From: CAVPWP01 sp963709395
Lineage (GTDB): Bacteria > Pseudomonadota > Alphaproteobacteria > Rhodobacterales > Rhodobacteraceae
Assembly (NCBI GenBank): GCA_963709395.1
Contig: CAVPWP010000001.1
Span: 124,001 to 188,000, forward strand
Direction: 5' to 3'
DNA length: 64,000 nucleotides
The notes under the pieces are model-generated. The model saw only the letters and a list, made by a program, of their open reading frames with translations. It ran no database searches and was not told the origin of the DNA. Within the stretch, counting starts at the first letter, position 1. Each line of letters starts with the position of its first letter. A program made the position numbers and the translations under genes. This document shows, piece by piece, positions 22,062 to 30,859 of the stretch.

Positions 22062-22142
22062 GGGGTACCTCCGTCGTCCTTGCCGGACCTGGCGCGGCCC
22101 CGCAGGCCGCGACACATCGAAATGCGACGCGGCGTGTCGCTT

Positions 22143-23198
22143 CTAGCCGTGAGGTAACAGAAGCGAGGCGTCGCCGTAAGAGAAGAAGCGGTATTCCGCG
22201 GCGATCGCGTGGGAATAGATCGCGCGGATGCGGTCCGTTCCCATCAGCGCCGAGACCAGCATCATCAGCGTGGATTTCGGCAGGTGGAAGTTGGTCATCA
22301 GCCCGTCCGAGATGCGAAACCGGAAGCCCGGCGTGATGAAGATGTCGGTGGGCCCCTGCCAGGGCGCAAGGGTTCCGTCCTCGCGCGCGGCGCTTTCAAG
22401 AAGTCGCAGGGCGGTCGTGCCGACCGGGATGATGCGCCCGCCCGCGGCCTTCGCGGCAGTGATCGCGGTGGCGGCCTCGGGCGTGATCTCGCCCCATTCT
22501 GCGTGCATCCTGTGATCGCTGACATCATCGACGGTGACAGGCAGGAAGGTGCCCGCGCCGACGTGCAGCGTGACATGGGTCATGCCGACGCCTCGCGCGG
22601 TCAGCGCCGCCAGCAACGCCTCGTCGAAGTGAAGCGAGGCGGTGGGGGCGGCCACCGCCCCTGCCCGCCTGGCCCAGACGGTCTGGTAGTCGGTCCGGTC
22701 GCGGTCGTCCGCCGGGCGCTTGCCGGCGATATAGGGCGGCAGCGGCATCGCGCCGGCCTCGGCCAGCGCCGCGTCGAAGTCGTCGCCCGTCAGGTTGAAG
22801 CTCAAGACCCCCGCACCGTCGTCGCGCGCGACGAGGACCGCCTCGAGGGCCTCCGAGAACCGCACCGTCTCGCCGATGCGCAGCTTCTTCAGCGGCCGGA
22901 TCAGGGCGCGCCAGTCCCCGGCGGGGGTCGGCTCCATCAACGTGGCCTCGATCCGGGCCTCGGTCGCGCCCTCGGGGCCGTTGCGCCGCCGTGTTCCGAA
23001 CAGCCGCGCCGGGATCACCTTGGTGTCGTTCAGCACCAGGTGATCCCCCGGCCGCAGGATCGAGGGCAGGTCGAAGACGTGTCGGTCGTCGATGGCGTCG
23101 CCCCGGGCCAGAAGAAGCCGGGCCGAGGATCGGGGCGATACCGGTCGCGTGGCGATAAGACCCTCGGGGAGGTCGAAGTCGAAGTCTGAGAGTTTCAT
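22143..23198 (-). CDS. queA: S-adenosylmethionine:tRNA ribosyltransferase-isomerase
   Basis: Makes epoxyqueuosine on tRNA by transferring and rearranging the ribosyl group of S-adenosylmethionine, the step after tgt in queuosine synthesis. At 351 residues it shows the standard landmarks: MKLSDFDFDLPEGLIA at the start, RPLKKLR, LPLPPYI-like segment, TASLHF, THVTLHVGAGTF and TNFHLPKSTLMMLV. The partner tgt is at 50606, about 27 kb away. It begins five bases after the stop of the large AsmA-like gene, so the two are probably cotranscribed. Confidence 0.97.
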   Translation of the reverse strand: MKLSDFDFDLPEGLIATRPVSPRSSARLLLARGDAIDDRHVFDLPSILRPGDHLVLNDTKVIPARLFGTRRRNGPEGATEARIEATLMEPTPAGDWRALIRPLKKLRIGETVRFSEALEAVLVARDDGAGVLSFNLTGDDFDAALAEAGAMPLPPYIAGKRPADDRDRTDYQTVWARRAGAVAAPTASLHFDEALLAALTARGVGMTHVTLHVGAGTFLPVTVDDVSDHRMHAEWGEITPEAATAITAAKAAGGRIIPVGTTALRLLESAAREDGTLAPWQGPTDIFITPGFRFRISDGLMTNFHLPKSTLMMLVSALMGTDRIRAIYSHAIAAEYRFFSYGDASLLLPHG

Positions 23199-23203
23199 GA
23201 CAC

Positions 23204-26200
23204 CTACTGGATGGCCGCCTCGGCGGGGGGCGCCCGGCGGAAGATTTCGCGGAACATCCCCGGCGTCAGGATCGACAGCGGGTTCACGGTGACGGTGGGC
23301 GTCGCAGCCGGGCCCGCCATCTGGAAGCTCACACCGAAAAGCCCCTCGCCCCGACGGGTGAAGATCGACCCGATGCCATTGACGAGGTAGAGCGGTGAGA
23401 TCACGCCCTGCAGATCCATGCGCTTTCGCTCGAGATCGTAGACACCGTCCAGCGAGACCCCAAGCGACGCGCCCACCGCCGCGGCCTCGTCGATGCGCAG
23501 CACGCCGTCGCCGATGCGGAAGCGCGCGTCGATCGTGTCGAAATGGACCCCCTGGGTATCGAGGTTCTCGAGCAGGCCGACCACGCTCATCGAATCGAGC
23601 AGCATGGCGGCTGCCGGCGCATCGCGCAGGACCGTCTTTTCGATCTGCAGCTGTCCGCGGAACGCACCCGGCCCGCCGTCCGGCACCAGCGACAGCAGCA
23701 TCGTGCCGCCGCTGGCACCAGGAAGGATCCGGGCGTCGTCCAGTACCCCGCCCCCGTCGTCCGAGCGGATGCGGAACGCCGTGCCGTCCGCGCGCGGGAA
23801 GATGTCGCCCCCGATCTGAGTTCCGCCATTCACGCGGGCATCGAACCGGCCGGCCCGCGTGCCGCCCGGCATCCGGGCCGTGAACGGCCTGAGCGACAGC
23901 GTGTCCGACAGGACCAGCTCGTCAAGCGCCAGCGACAGCGCGCCCTGCGACGGTCCACCATCCGAATTCGCCCGGTTGCGCAAGTCGATCCGTCCGCCCA
24001 GCACGGCGATGTCGGCCGCGCCGCCCCCAGTGGCCGGTCGGATCGTGACCGGGGCGTCAAGCCAGCCCCCAAGGCGAACCCGGTCGAAGTCGACCGCTGT
24101 GACGGCGCCGTCCGGCCCGAAGGTCACGCGCCCGTCCGCGGCAAGGCCCGGAGCGTTTATCGCAAGGGTATCGACCGACAGGGCAGGTCCGACCTGTCCC
24201 GCGATCTCGAACGCGCCGGCCGTGCCGCGCGCCTTGCCCCATCCCGTGCCGGGCAGCCCGAGCGAAAGGCCCACGAGATCGGAGGTCAGTGTGAAGGCCG
24301 CAGGCGCGTCGCGCGGCAACTCGAGGGTAAGCGCCGCTTCGGCCGCACCCGAGAGATCTACCCCGTCAAGACGAACGCCAAGCCCCGCCAGCGTCTCTCG
24401 CGACAGCGGCACCGTTGCTTCGACCCGGCTTTGGCCCAACTCCTCGGGCGCAAGCGGCTGCAGCCAGCGGCCGGAGACCGGCACATCGCCCAGCCGCACC
24501 TCGCCCGACACTGCAAGGAGGTCGGGATCCAAGGCAAGATCAAGCCGGTCCGCCACGACATCGCCAAGGGTTCCGGTCAGGCCCTGCAGCCGCACATCCG
24601 TCAGCATCCCGGTCGTCCGGAACTCGACCGCCTCTTTCGGGATGTCCTTGAGCAGCTCGAAGGATATCAGCGACGTCGCGTTGCCGTCGGCAGAGACGAG
24701 CCCCGGATCGAACCCCGATTTGGCCAGGACCTCGAAGGGTTTGTTGTTCAGAAGCTCAAGCCCGGCCCGCAGCGGTCCCGCGGTGTGCAGAACGATTTCG
24801 GCCCGGGCCGGTTTCTGGGCCACATCCACAACGGTGAAGACCGAACCCGCCAGGTCGATCGTTTCACCGCCCGGAGCTGCCACCACCCCCCTGTTGAGCA
24901 CCATCTTATAGGAGGAGTCCTCGAACACCGCGCGGCCCTGCCCGCCGGTGATTGGGGGAAAATGCTTGAGAAAGCGCACGTCGCCATCGCTGAAATCGTA
25001 GCGGACCGAGCTGCGCAAGGGCGTGCCGGGATCCTTTCGCAAGGCCGCGGTGACGCCAGAGAGTTCGCCGCCCTGCACGTTCTCGGCGATCCAGCGCCGA
25101 GTGTTGGGAATCGCCGTGACCGGCCAGAGCGCCAGGATTTCCGCGGGTGTCACATGGGCCGCGGACGCGTCGATCGCGGTGTGCCAGCCATCGGGCCCCG
25201 CCGCGATGGTTCCGCGCGCGCGCAGGACGCGCCGGCTGTCGGCGCCCGCGCCGTCGGTCTCCCGCGTCAGGACGATCTGGCCGATGTCAACTTCGAAAGG
25301 ATTGAGACGCAGGTTGAAATCGGCTGCCCCGCCATCGAAGCGCGCGGCCTCGGCCAGGACATCACGGCGGGCGATCTCGGCGCTCAGCAGGCGGAACTGG
25401 CCGACCAGCCGCTCGGGCCAGCCCGCATCCGTGTCGCGCAGGTAGGCGTGGCCGTCAGCGACGAGGGTCAGCGCCTCCGAGGCCAGGCTGATCTCGCTGA
25501 AGGAGATGCGCTGGGCGGCGGGATCGTAGGACAGGTAGACCCGCCCCCCCGACACCTCGAAGACGCTGTTCTGCGCCGGCTGCAGCGCCCCTGCCCCGAT
25601 TTCGAGCGAGGCCGCGAACTGCGACAGCCCCCCGTCGGCATCGAAGACCGCCCGCATGGACCCGTCGATCGGGGCCGAGACGAGGTCCAGAAAGCTCAGC
25701 GCGGGGGACTGCAGCGCGATATCCTCGGCCGGCATTCCACCGACCTGAGCCCCGATGCTGGCGCCGCCGCCCGGTTCCGCCCGGAAGGACAGCTGCACAC
25801 GGGCCAGCGCGTCGGTGCCGTTGAAGACGTCCGAGACCACCACAAGCCCCAGCACCTCATCCTCGCGCGAGAGCGCCAGCGACGCGTTCGACGCCTGCCA
25901 GATACGGCCCGACCGCGCGTCCTCGAGCGCAATGGTGATGTCCTCGGCCGTGACGTCCGACATCCCGGCCAGTGCGCCGCCCGAGAAGGCGGTGTCGAGG
26001 CGGGCCAGCACGGAACTGACCGACGCCATCTCTCCCGCAGCGCCGGCGTTCCCCAGCGAAACCGCGAAGCGCCCGTCCACACCGCGCCGCACCGTGATCT
26101 GCGCCCCCGACAGGGTGACGTCGGCCGGGGCCAGCTGGCGGGCGAGAAGCGCAGCCGGGGACAGCCGTGCGGACAGATCGTTGAGGCGCGCCACCTCGGC

Positions 26201-26518
26201 CCCGCCCTCGTCACGCAGGGTGAGGTCGCGCAGGCGCACACGCGGAACGCCGTCACGGCCGACCATCACTTCCACCCCCGCCACCTCGACCGACGCGGGC
26301 GCCAGCGAGGCGTCGAACTCCTGCTCGATCTGCGTCGCGACCCAGTTCGGCATCGGCACAGGGCGCTCGGTCAGCGACAGGACACCATAGACCAGAAACA
26401 GGAACACGAACGTGTTGGTGACGACCATCCACAGCCCGACATGACCCCGACGTCGACGACGCGGCTGCGCGGTGCCATCGGGGCTGTCTGCTGCTGGATC
26501 CTGCCTCGTGTCGGCCAT
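23204..26518 (-). CDS. Large AsmA-like / DUF3971 (YhdP-type) envelope protein
   Basis: A 1104-residue protein with one N-terminal transmembrane helix (about residues 30-48, after a very basic cluster) and a long periplasmic part. The central region fits DUF3971 and the C-terminus AsmA_2, near ISPLYLVNGIGSIFTRRGEG. YhdP/TamB/AsmA relatives are thought to form hydrophobic grooves that carry phospholipid to the outer membrane. ATG at 26518 gives the normal N-terminus; a longer frame reaches 26593. No clear ribosome site. It is divergent from bcp and lies just upstream of queA. Confidence 0.85.
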   Translation of the reverse strand: MADTRQDPAADSPDGTAQPRRRRRGHVGLWMVVTNTFVFLFLVYGVLSLTERPVPMPNWVATQIEQEFDASLAPASVEVAGVEVMVGRDGVPRVRLRDLTLRDEGGAEVARLNDLSARLSPAALLARQLAPADVTLSGAQITVRRGVDGRFAVSLGNAGAAGEMASVSSVLARLDTAFSGGALAGMSDVTAEDITIALEDARSGRIWQASNASLALSREDEVLGLVVVSDVFNGTDALARVQLSFRAEPGGGASIGAQVGGMPAEDIALQSPALSFLDLVSAPIDGSMRAVFDADGGLSQFAASLEIGAGALQPAQNSVFEVSGGRVYLSYDPAAQRISFSEISLASEALTLVADGHAYLRDTDAGWPERLVGQFRLLSAEIARRDVLAEAARFDGGAADFNLRLNPFEVDIGQIVLTRETDGAGADSRRVLRARGTIAAGPDGWHTAIDASAAHVTPAEILALWPVTAIPNTRRWIAENVQGGELSGVTAALRKDPGTPLRSSVRYDFSDGDVRFLKHFPPITGGQGRAVFEDSSYKMVLNRGVVAAPGGETIDLAGSVFTVVDVAQKPARAEIVLHTAGPLRAGLELLNNKPFEVLAKSGFDPGLVSADGNATSLISFELLKDIPKEAVEFRTTGMLTDVRLQGLTGTLGDVVADRLDLALDPDLLAVSGEVRLGDVPVSGRWLQPLAPEELGQSRVEATVPLSRETLAGLGVRLDGVDLSGAAEAALTLELPRDAPAAFTLTSDLVGLSLGLPGTGWGKARGTAGAFEIAGQVGPALSVDTLAINAPGLAADGRVTFGPDGAVTAVDFDRVRLGGWLDAPVTIRPATGGGAADIAVLGGRIDLRNRANSDGGPSQGALSLALDELVLSDTLSLRPFTARMPGGTRAGRFDARVNGGTQIGGDIFPRADGTAFRIRSDDGGGVLDDARILPGASGGTMLLSLVPDGGPGAFRGQLQIEKTVLRDAPAAAMLLDSMSVVGLLENLDTQGVHFDTIDARFRIGDGVLRIDEAAAVGASLGVSLDGVYDLERKRMDLQGVISPLYLVNGIGSIFTRRGEGLFGVSFQMAGPAATPTVTVNPLSILTPGMFREIFRRAPPAEAAIQ

Positions 26519-26622
26519 GCCTGTCGTCGCTATGTGCCCTGGATGCGGTGACACCTTTATCTTCCCGCGTTTTGCCCTAGAACGAAACATCAATCGTGAC
26601 CACCCCGAGAGGACGCATCACC

Positions 26623-27084
26623 ATGGCCACAGAAGGCTCTTCCGCCCCAGAATTCACCCTGCCCCGCGACGGCGGCGACACCGTGTCGCTGTCAGACCTG
26701 CGCGGCAAGAAGGTCGTTCTCTACTTCTACCCCAAGGACGACACCTCGGGGTGCACGAAGGAGGCGATCGACTTCACCGCGCATCTGCCCGCCTTCGAGG
26801 CCGCCGGGGCCGTGATTTTGGGCGTGTCGAAGGACAGCGTGGCCAAGCACGACAAGTTCCGCGACAAGCACGCGCTTGGCGTGGCGCTTCTGTCGGACGA
26901 GGACAGCGATGTCTGCGAACGCTACGGCGTCTGGGTCGAAAAGAGCATGTACGGCAAGAAATACCTCGGCATCGAGCGCGCGACCTTCCTGATCGACGCC
27001 GAAGGCAAGATCGCCCGCGCCTGGCGCAAGGTGAAGGTGCCGGGGCATGCCGAAGAGGTGCTTGGGGCGGTGCAGGCGCTCTAG
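26623..27084 (+). CDS. bcp: Thioredoxin-dependent thiol peroxidase (Bcp/PrxQ)
   Basis: Peroxiredoxin that reduces hydrogen peroxide and organic peroxides in the cytoplasm. The 153 residues include the peroxidatic Cys44 in DTSGCTKEA. The position five residues later, which is the resolving cysteine in E. coli Bcp, is Ile49; the only other cysteine is Cys98 in DVCERYG, so the enzyme is either 1-Cys or resolves through Cys98. ATG at 26623 is supported by GAGAGG upstream. It is followed 14 bases later by the DUF455 gene. A TATCTT hexamer (26558) may be the -10, but its -35 is weak. Confidence 0.94.
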   Translation: MATEGSSAPEFTLPRDGGDTVSLSDLRGKKVVLYFYPKDDTSGCTKEAIDFTAHLPAFEAAGAVILGVSKDSVAKHDKFRDKHALGVALLSDEDSDVCERYGVWVEKSMYGKKYLGIERATFLIDAEGKIARAWRKVKVPGHAEEVLGAVQAL

Positions 27085-27098
27085 GGGGCGCAGCCCTG

Positions 27099-27911
27099 AT
27101 GCCCACGACGCTGGCCGAGATGGCCCTCGACGTGCTGACGACCGCCGACGGGCGCGAGAAAACCGCGCGCGCCCGCGCCCATGCCGCGCGCTGGCAGGCG
27201 GCGCGCGCAGCCGGCGACCCGATGCCCGTGGGGCGTGCCGACCCGCCCGCGCAACCCGCCCGCCCGGCCCGTCCCGAGCTTCTGTCGCCGCGCGACGTGC
27301 CGCGCCGCCGTCCCGGCACGCCCGAGGGTCGGATCGCCCTGCTTCACGCGGTGGCGCATATCGAGCTGAACGCGGTCGATCTGCACTGGGACGTGATCGC
27401 GCGCTTCACCGCCACGCCGATGCCCCTGGGATTCTACGACGACTGGGTGCGCGCGGGCGACGAGGAAGCCAAGCATTTCAACCTTGTGTGCGACTGCCTT
27501 GAAGCGGTGGGAAGCCACTACGGCGCCCTGCCCGCCCACGCCGGCATGTGGCGCGCGGCCGAGGATACGGCCGGCGACCTGCTGGCCCGCCTGGCCGTCG
27601 TGCCCATGGTGCTCGAGGCGCGCGGCCTCGACGTGACACCCGGGATGATCGAGGTGTTCCGCAAGGCCGGCGACAGCGGCGCCGTGGCGGCGCTCGAGAC
27701 GATCTATGCCGAGGAAGTGGCCCACGTCGCCTACGGGTCGAAGTGGTTCCACTACCTGTGCGGCCGCGAGGGCAGCGACCCCGAGGATGTGTTCCATGCG
27801 CTTGTCCGGCGCTACTTCCACGGCGCGCTCAAGCCGCCCTTCAACGAGGAAAAGCGCGCCGAGGCGGGGATTCCGCCGGGCTATTACTGGCCGCTCGCAG
27901 ACGGGCTTTGA
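27099..27911 (+). CDS. DUF455 ferritin-like protein
   Basis: A 270-residue helical protein of the DUF455 family, with the ligand set of a di-iron ferritin-like fold: Glu89 in HIELNA, Glu123 and His126 in DEEAKHF, Glu173, and Glu206 and His209 in EEVAHV. The N-terminal 70 residues are Ala/Arg/Pro-rich. Enzymatic role is not established; a hydroxylase or oxidase acting in the cytoplasm is an inference from the metal site. It is probably cotranscribed with bcp, which would fit a link with peroxide or oxygen chemistry. Confidence 0.88.
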   Translation: MPTTLAEMALDVLTTADGREKTARARAHAARWQAARAAGDPMPVGRADPPAQPARPARPELLSPRDVPRRRPGTPEGRIALLHAVAHIELNAVDLHWDVIARFTATPMPLGFYDDWVRAGDEEAKHFNLVCDCLEAVGSHYGALPAHAGMWRAAEDTAGDLLARLAVVPMVLEARGLDVTPGMIEVFRKAGDSGAVAALETIYAEEVAHVAYGSKWFHYLCGREGSDPEDVFHALVRRYFHGALKPPFNEEKRAEAGIPPGYYWPLADGL

Positions 27912-28004
27912 CGCCATAGGCAGCAACTCCCACCGGGGCGTCGGCGGAATCCCGCCGAAACTGCGCCCGTTTCGGCAACAAATCCCGATGCTTGCCCAAA
28001 AATG

Positions 28005-28033
28005 TTGCGGGCGAAGGGGGCGGTGGATAACAC
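28005..28033 (+). promoter_or_regulatory. Candidate promoter of the M23 peptidase-bactofilin operon
   Basis: TTGCGG (28005-28010), 17-base spacer, TAACAC (28028-28033). The peptidase start at 28110 is about 70 bases past the predicted transcription start. Confidence 0.45.
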
Positions 28034-28109
28034 CGTCCCAAGCGTCGGTTGGGGAGCCGGGCGCGTTGTTGGGGCAGAACGGGACGGGACATTGAAACGC
28101 TCGCTTGGA

Positions 28110-29414
28110 ATGAAGCTTGGCGCCGCGATCGAGCGGCGGTTTCCTGAAAAACGCCTGTTCCTGCGGTCCGACACCCAGACGCGGTTCGTTCGGCTCAGCC
28201 CTGCGACGCAGGTGTTCGGCCTCCTCGGCAGCGCCCTGATCGTCGGCTGGGCGATCATGGCCTCGGCGATCATCCTGATGGACAGCCTGTCGGCGGGAAG
28301 CATCCGTGAACAGGCCGAGCGCGAGCAGCGTCTGTACGAAGAACGTCTGAATTCCCTCTCGGAAGAACGCGACAAGCGGATGGCCGAAGCGCTGGCCGCG
28401 CAGGAGCGGTTCTCGGTGGCGCTCGAACAGGTCTCGGAAATGCAGATGCGTCTGCTGGCCTCGGACGAGCGACGGCGCGAGTTCGAGACCGGGATCGAGG
28501 TGATCCAGGCCACTTTGCGCCGCACCATGAAAGAGCGCGACGAAGCCCGGGACGAGGCGGCGCTTCTTCTGGCGCGGCTGGAGAGGGATGAAAGCGAGAC
28601 GGAGCTTGAGCGCGTTCGCGGCGCCGACGCGATGAGCAGTCTCGACCTTATCGTGGATGCCTTGTCCGACACCGCCGCCGAGCGCGACGAGATGCGTGAC
28701 TTCGCCGCCGCCGCCGCCGAGCGCATCGACGAAATGGAGTACGAAGCCCGGCTGGCGCAGGAGCGCACCGAACGCATCTTCACGCAGATCGAAGAGGCAG
28801 TGTCGGTGTCGCTCGAACCGCTCGACGACATGTTCGCAAGCGCGAAGCTGCCCACCGACAGCATCATCGAACAACTCCGCCGCACCTATTCGGGACAGGG
28901 CGGCCCGTTGACGCCGCTGACCTTCTCGACCAAGGGCGAAGCCCCGCATCCCGAAAGCCTGCGCGCCAACGAGGTGCTGGAACGGCTCGACGAGCTGAAT
29001 CTCTACCGGATCGCCGCGCAGAAGACGCCCTTCGCCATGCCGGTACGGTCGGCTTACCGCTTTACCAGCGGGTTCGGGCCGCGCTGGGGCCGGATGCACA
29101 ATGGCGCCGACTTTGCCTCGTCCTACGGCACCCCCATCCATGCCACGGCGGACGGCACGGTCGTGCATGCCGGGTGGGAGGGCGGTTTCGGCCGGCTCGT
29201 GAAGATCCGTCACGAGTTCGGGATCGAAACCTTCTACGCCCATCTGTCCAAAATCAACGTGCAGGTCGGCCAAAGGGTCTCGCGCGGCGAGAGGATCGGT
29301 GATATGGGAAACTCCGGACGCTCAACCGGCACTCATCTCCACTACGAAGTGCGGCAAAGCGGTAAACCCGTAAACCCGATGACCTACATCAAGGCAGCGC
29401 GAGATGTTTTCTAA
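28110..29414 (+). CDS. M23 (LytM) family metallopeptidase, membrane-anchored with coiled coil
   Basis: Probable peptidoglycan endopeptidase. From ATG 28110 (434 residues): basic N-terminus, transmembrane helix at about 36-58, long coiled coil at 65-225, then a C-terminal LytM domain. The zinc ligands His330, Asp334 and His411 and the catalytic His378 and His409 are all present (HNGAD and THLHYEV), so it should be active, unlike degenerate EnvC-type proteins. A TTG at 28092 is an alternative start. The stop overlaps the bactofilin start by 11 bases; this peptidase-bactofilin pair is conserved and links wall cutting to a cytoskeletal scaffold. Confidence 0.93.
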   Translation: MKLGAAIERRFPEKRLFLRSDTQTRFVRLSPATQVFGLLGSALIVGWAIMASAIILMDSLSAGSIREQAEREQRLYEERLNSLSEERDKRMAEALAAQERFSVALEQVSEMQMRLLASDERRREFETGIEVIQATLRRTMKERDEARDEAALLLARLERDESETELERVRGADAMSSLDLIVDALSDTAAERDEMRDFAAAAAERIDEMEYEARLAQERTERIFTQIEEAVSVSLEPLDDMFASAKLPTDSIIEQLRRTYSGQGGPLTPLTFSTKGEAPHPESLRANEVLERLDELNLYRIAAQKTPFAMPVRSAYRFTSGFGPRWGRMHNGADFASSYGTPIHATADGTVVHAGWEGGFGRLVKIRHEFGIETFYAHLSKINVQVGQRVSRGERIGDMGNSGRSTGTHLHYEVRQSGKPVNPMTYIKAARDVF

Positions 29415-29928
29415 AAGCAAGATCAACGAGCCTGGCCCGAAGGCGGCCGAGGCCGACACCACCAAGGCAGCGGATATGAATCAACCAAAGACATCGACGG
29501 ACTTCGCCCCCACCCAGCCGAAGGCGAAGCCGCCTGCGTCCATTCTGTCGCCGGATCTGACGATCACCGGAAACCTCAAGACCACCGGCGACATCCAGAT
29601 CGAGGGGACGGTCGAGGGCGACATCCGCGCGCATCTTCTGACCGTCGGCGAAGGCGCGACCGTGCGCGGCGAGATCGTGGCTGATGACGTCGTGATCAAC
29701 GGCCGCATCGTGGGACGTGTGCGCGGCCTGAAGGTGCGCCTGACCTCCACCGCACGGGTCGAAGGCGACATTATCCACAAGACGATCGCGATCGAATCCG
29801 GCGCGCATTTCGAAGGCTCGGTCCAGCGCCAGGAAGACCCGCTGAGCACCACTGGCGCGAAGTCCGCGCCCAAGTCCACCACGGCGACGACCTCGGCCCC
29901 GGCCGCGGCGGCCAACAGCGGCAGCTGA
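29404..29928 (+). CDS. Bactofilin (polymer-forming cytoskeletal protein)
   Basis: A 174-residue bactofilin that polymerises without nucleotide into filaments beneath the membrane and recruits wall enzymes. Disordered N-terminal 45 residues, then a beta-helical core with repeated short glycine-containing strands (TITGNLKTTGDIQIEGTVEG-like register, residues about 50-145), then a Ser/Thr/Ala-rich tail. The ATG lies inside the end of the M23 peptidase gene, an 11-base overlap that implies coupling. A strong terminator follows. Confidence 0.94.
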   Translation: MFSKSKINEPGPKAAEADTTKAADMNQPKTSTDFAPTQPKAKPPASILSPDLTITGNLKTTGDIQIEGTVEGDIRAHLLTVGEGATVRGEIVADDVVINGRIVGRVRGLKVRLTSTARVEGDIIHKTIAIESGAHFEGSVQRQEDPLSTTGAKSAPKSTTATTSAPAAAANSGS

Positions 29929-29965
29929 CAGACCGGCCCGGCCAACAGTCAGGGATCCTGAATTC

Positions 29966-29996
29966 ACGGGGCGTCGCAGGGTCTGCGGCGCCCCGT
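29966..29996 (+). terminator. Intrinsic terminator after bactofilin
   Basis: 14-base-pair stem with one G-U pair and a 3-base loop (29980-29982), followed by TT. Lies 38 bases after the bactofilin stop and between convergent genes, so it may serve both. Confidence 0.75.
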
Positions 29997-30019
29997 TTGC
30001 ATCGTGACGCCTGGCACGG

Positions 30020-30796
30020 TCAGAGCGGGTCGTAAAGCACCCGCCGGTAGAGATGCCAGGTGGCATGGCCAAGGATCGGCAGGACCAGGAACAGCCCCAG
30101 GAAATAGGGCAGCATCCCCAGGAACAGCAGCCCCGCGATGATCGCCGCCCAGACCAGCATGACGCCGAGGTTCTGCCCGACCGTCCGCATCGAAAGCAGC
30201 ATCGCGGTAACGAAGTCGATTTCCTTGTCGAGCAGAAGCGGCATGCCCACCACGGTGATCGAAAAGACGAAGAATGCCGTGGCGCCCCCGATCAGGATCT
30301 GCACCGCAAGCATCGTCAGCCCGTTTGCCGTAAGCAGCGCCTCGTAGGAGCTTGAGATGTTGGTCATGGTCGACAGGCCCATGAACAGCGCAAAGATCAT
30401 GTGGGCCAGAAAGCTCCAGAACAGGAAGACGATGACCAGGATCGCGCCAAGCCAGGGCAGCTGGCGTTTGCGTTCGCTTGCGATGACGCCAAGGATCTCG
30501 GCCCAGTCAAGCGGAAGCCCGGCCTCGAGCCTGCGGCTGACCTCGTAAAGGCCCACGGCCGCGAAAGGTGCCACCAGCGGGAAGCCAAGCGACAGGGCGA
30601 GCGACCAGACGAAGGTCGAGGCCCCGACCCACAAAAGCGCGAAGCCTGCCAGGACGTAAAAGGCGCTGAAGAACAGGCCGAAGGCCGGTGCTCGGCGGAA
30701 ATCCTGAAGCCCAGCCCGAAGCGCGGCCACAACCTCGGCCAGCGTCAGGCGCGAAATCATCGGCAGGGGCGATGCCTGCAGGGTGCCGTCGGTCAT
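30020..30796 (-). CDS. DUF2189 family membrane protein
   Basis: A 258-residue membrane protein with six predicted helices, matching DUF2189: start of the domain at DFRRAPAFGLFFSAFYVLAG and the conserved middle GLYEVSRRLEAG. ATG at 30796 is chosen for the GGAGG four bases upstream. No role is known for the family. It follows prfB by 63 bases on the same strand and is convergent with bactofilin. Confidence 0.86.
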   Translation of the reverse strand: MTDGTLQASPLPMISRLTLAEVVAALRAGLQDFRRAPAFGLFFSAFYVLAGFALLWVGASTFVWSLALSLGFPLVAPFAAVGLYEVSRRLEAGLPLDWAEILGVIASERKRQLPWLGAILVIVFLFWSFLAHMIFALFMGLSTMTNISSSYEALLTANGLTMLAVQILIGGATAFFVFSITVVGMPLLLDKEIDFVTAMLLSMRTVGQNLGVMLVWAAIIAGLLFLGMLPYFLGLFLVLPILGHATWHLYRRVLYDPL

Positions 30797-30859
30797 GATC
30801 CCTCCTGCGCCCGGCATTCCGGGTCTTGCATGGATCATGGGCCTCTCGGCGGCCGTGCG

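Noticed and set aside
23543..26551. A 1002-codon open frame on the plus strand opposite the AsmA-like gene
   Set aside because: Antisense shadow of GC-rich codons; composition dominated by Arg, Gln and Pro without domain pattern, while the minus frame has clear DUF3971/AsmA features.
27940..27975. Hairpin TCGGCGG-AATC-CCGCCGA after DUF455 as a terminator
   Set aside because: Stem of seven only, and no U run on either strand.
27081..29273. A 730-codon open frame opposite DUF455 and the M23 gene
   Set aside because: Shadow; spans two real genes and their intergenic gap.
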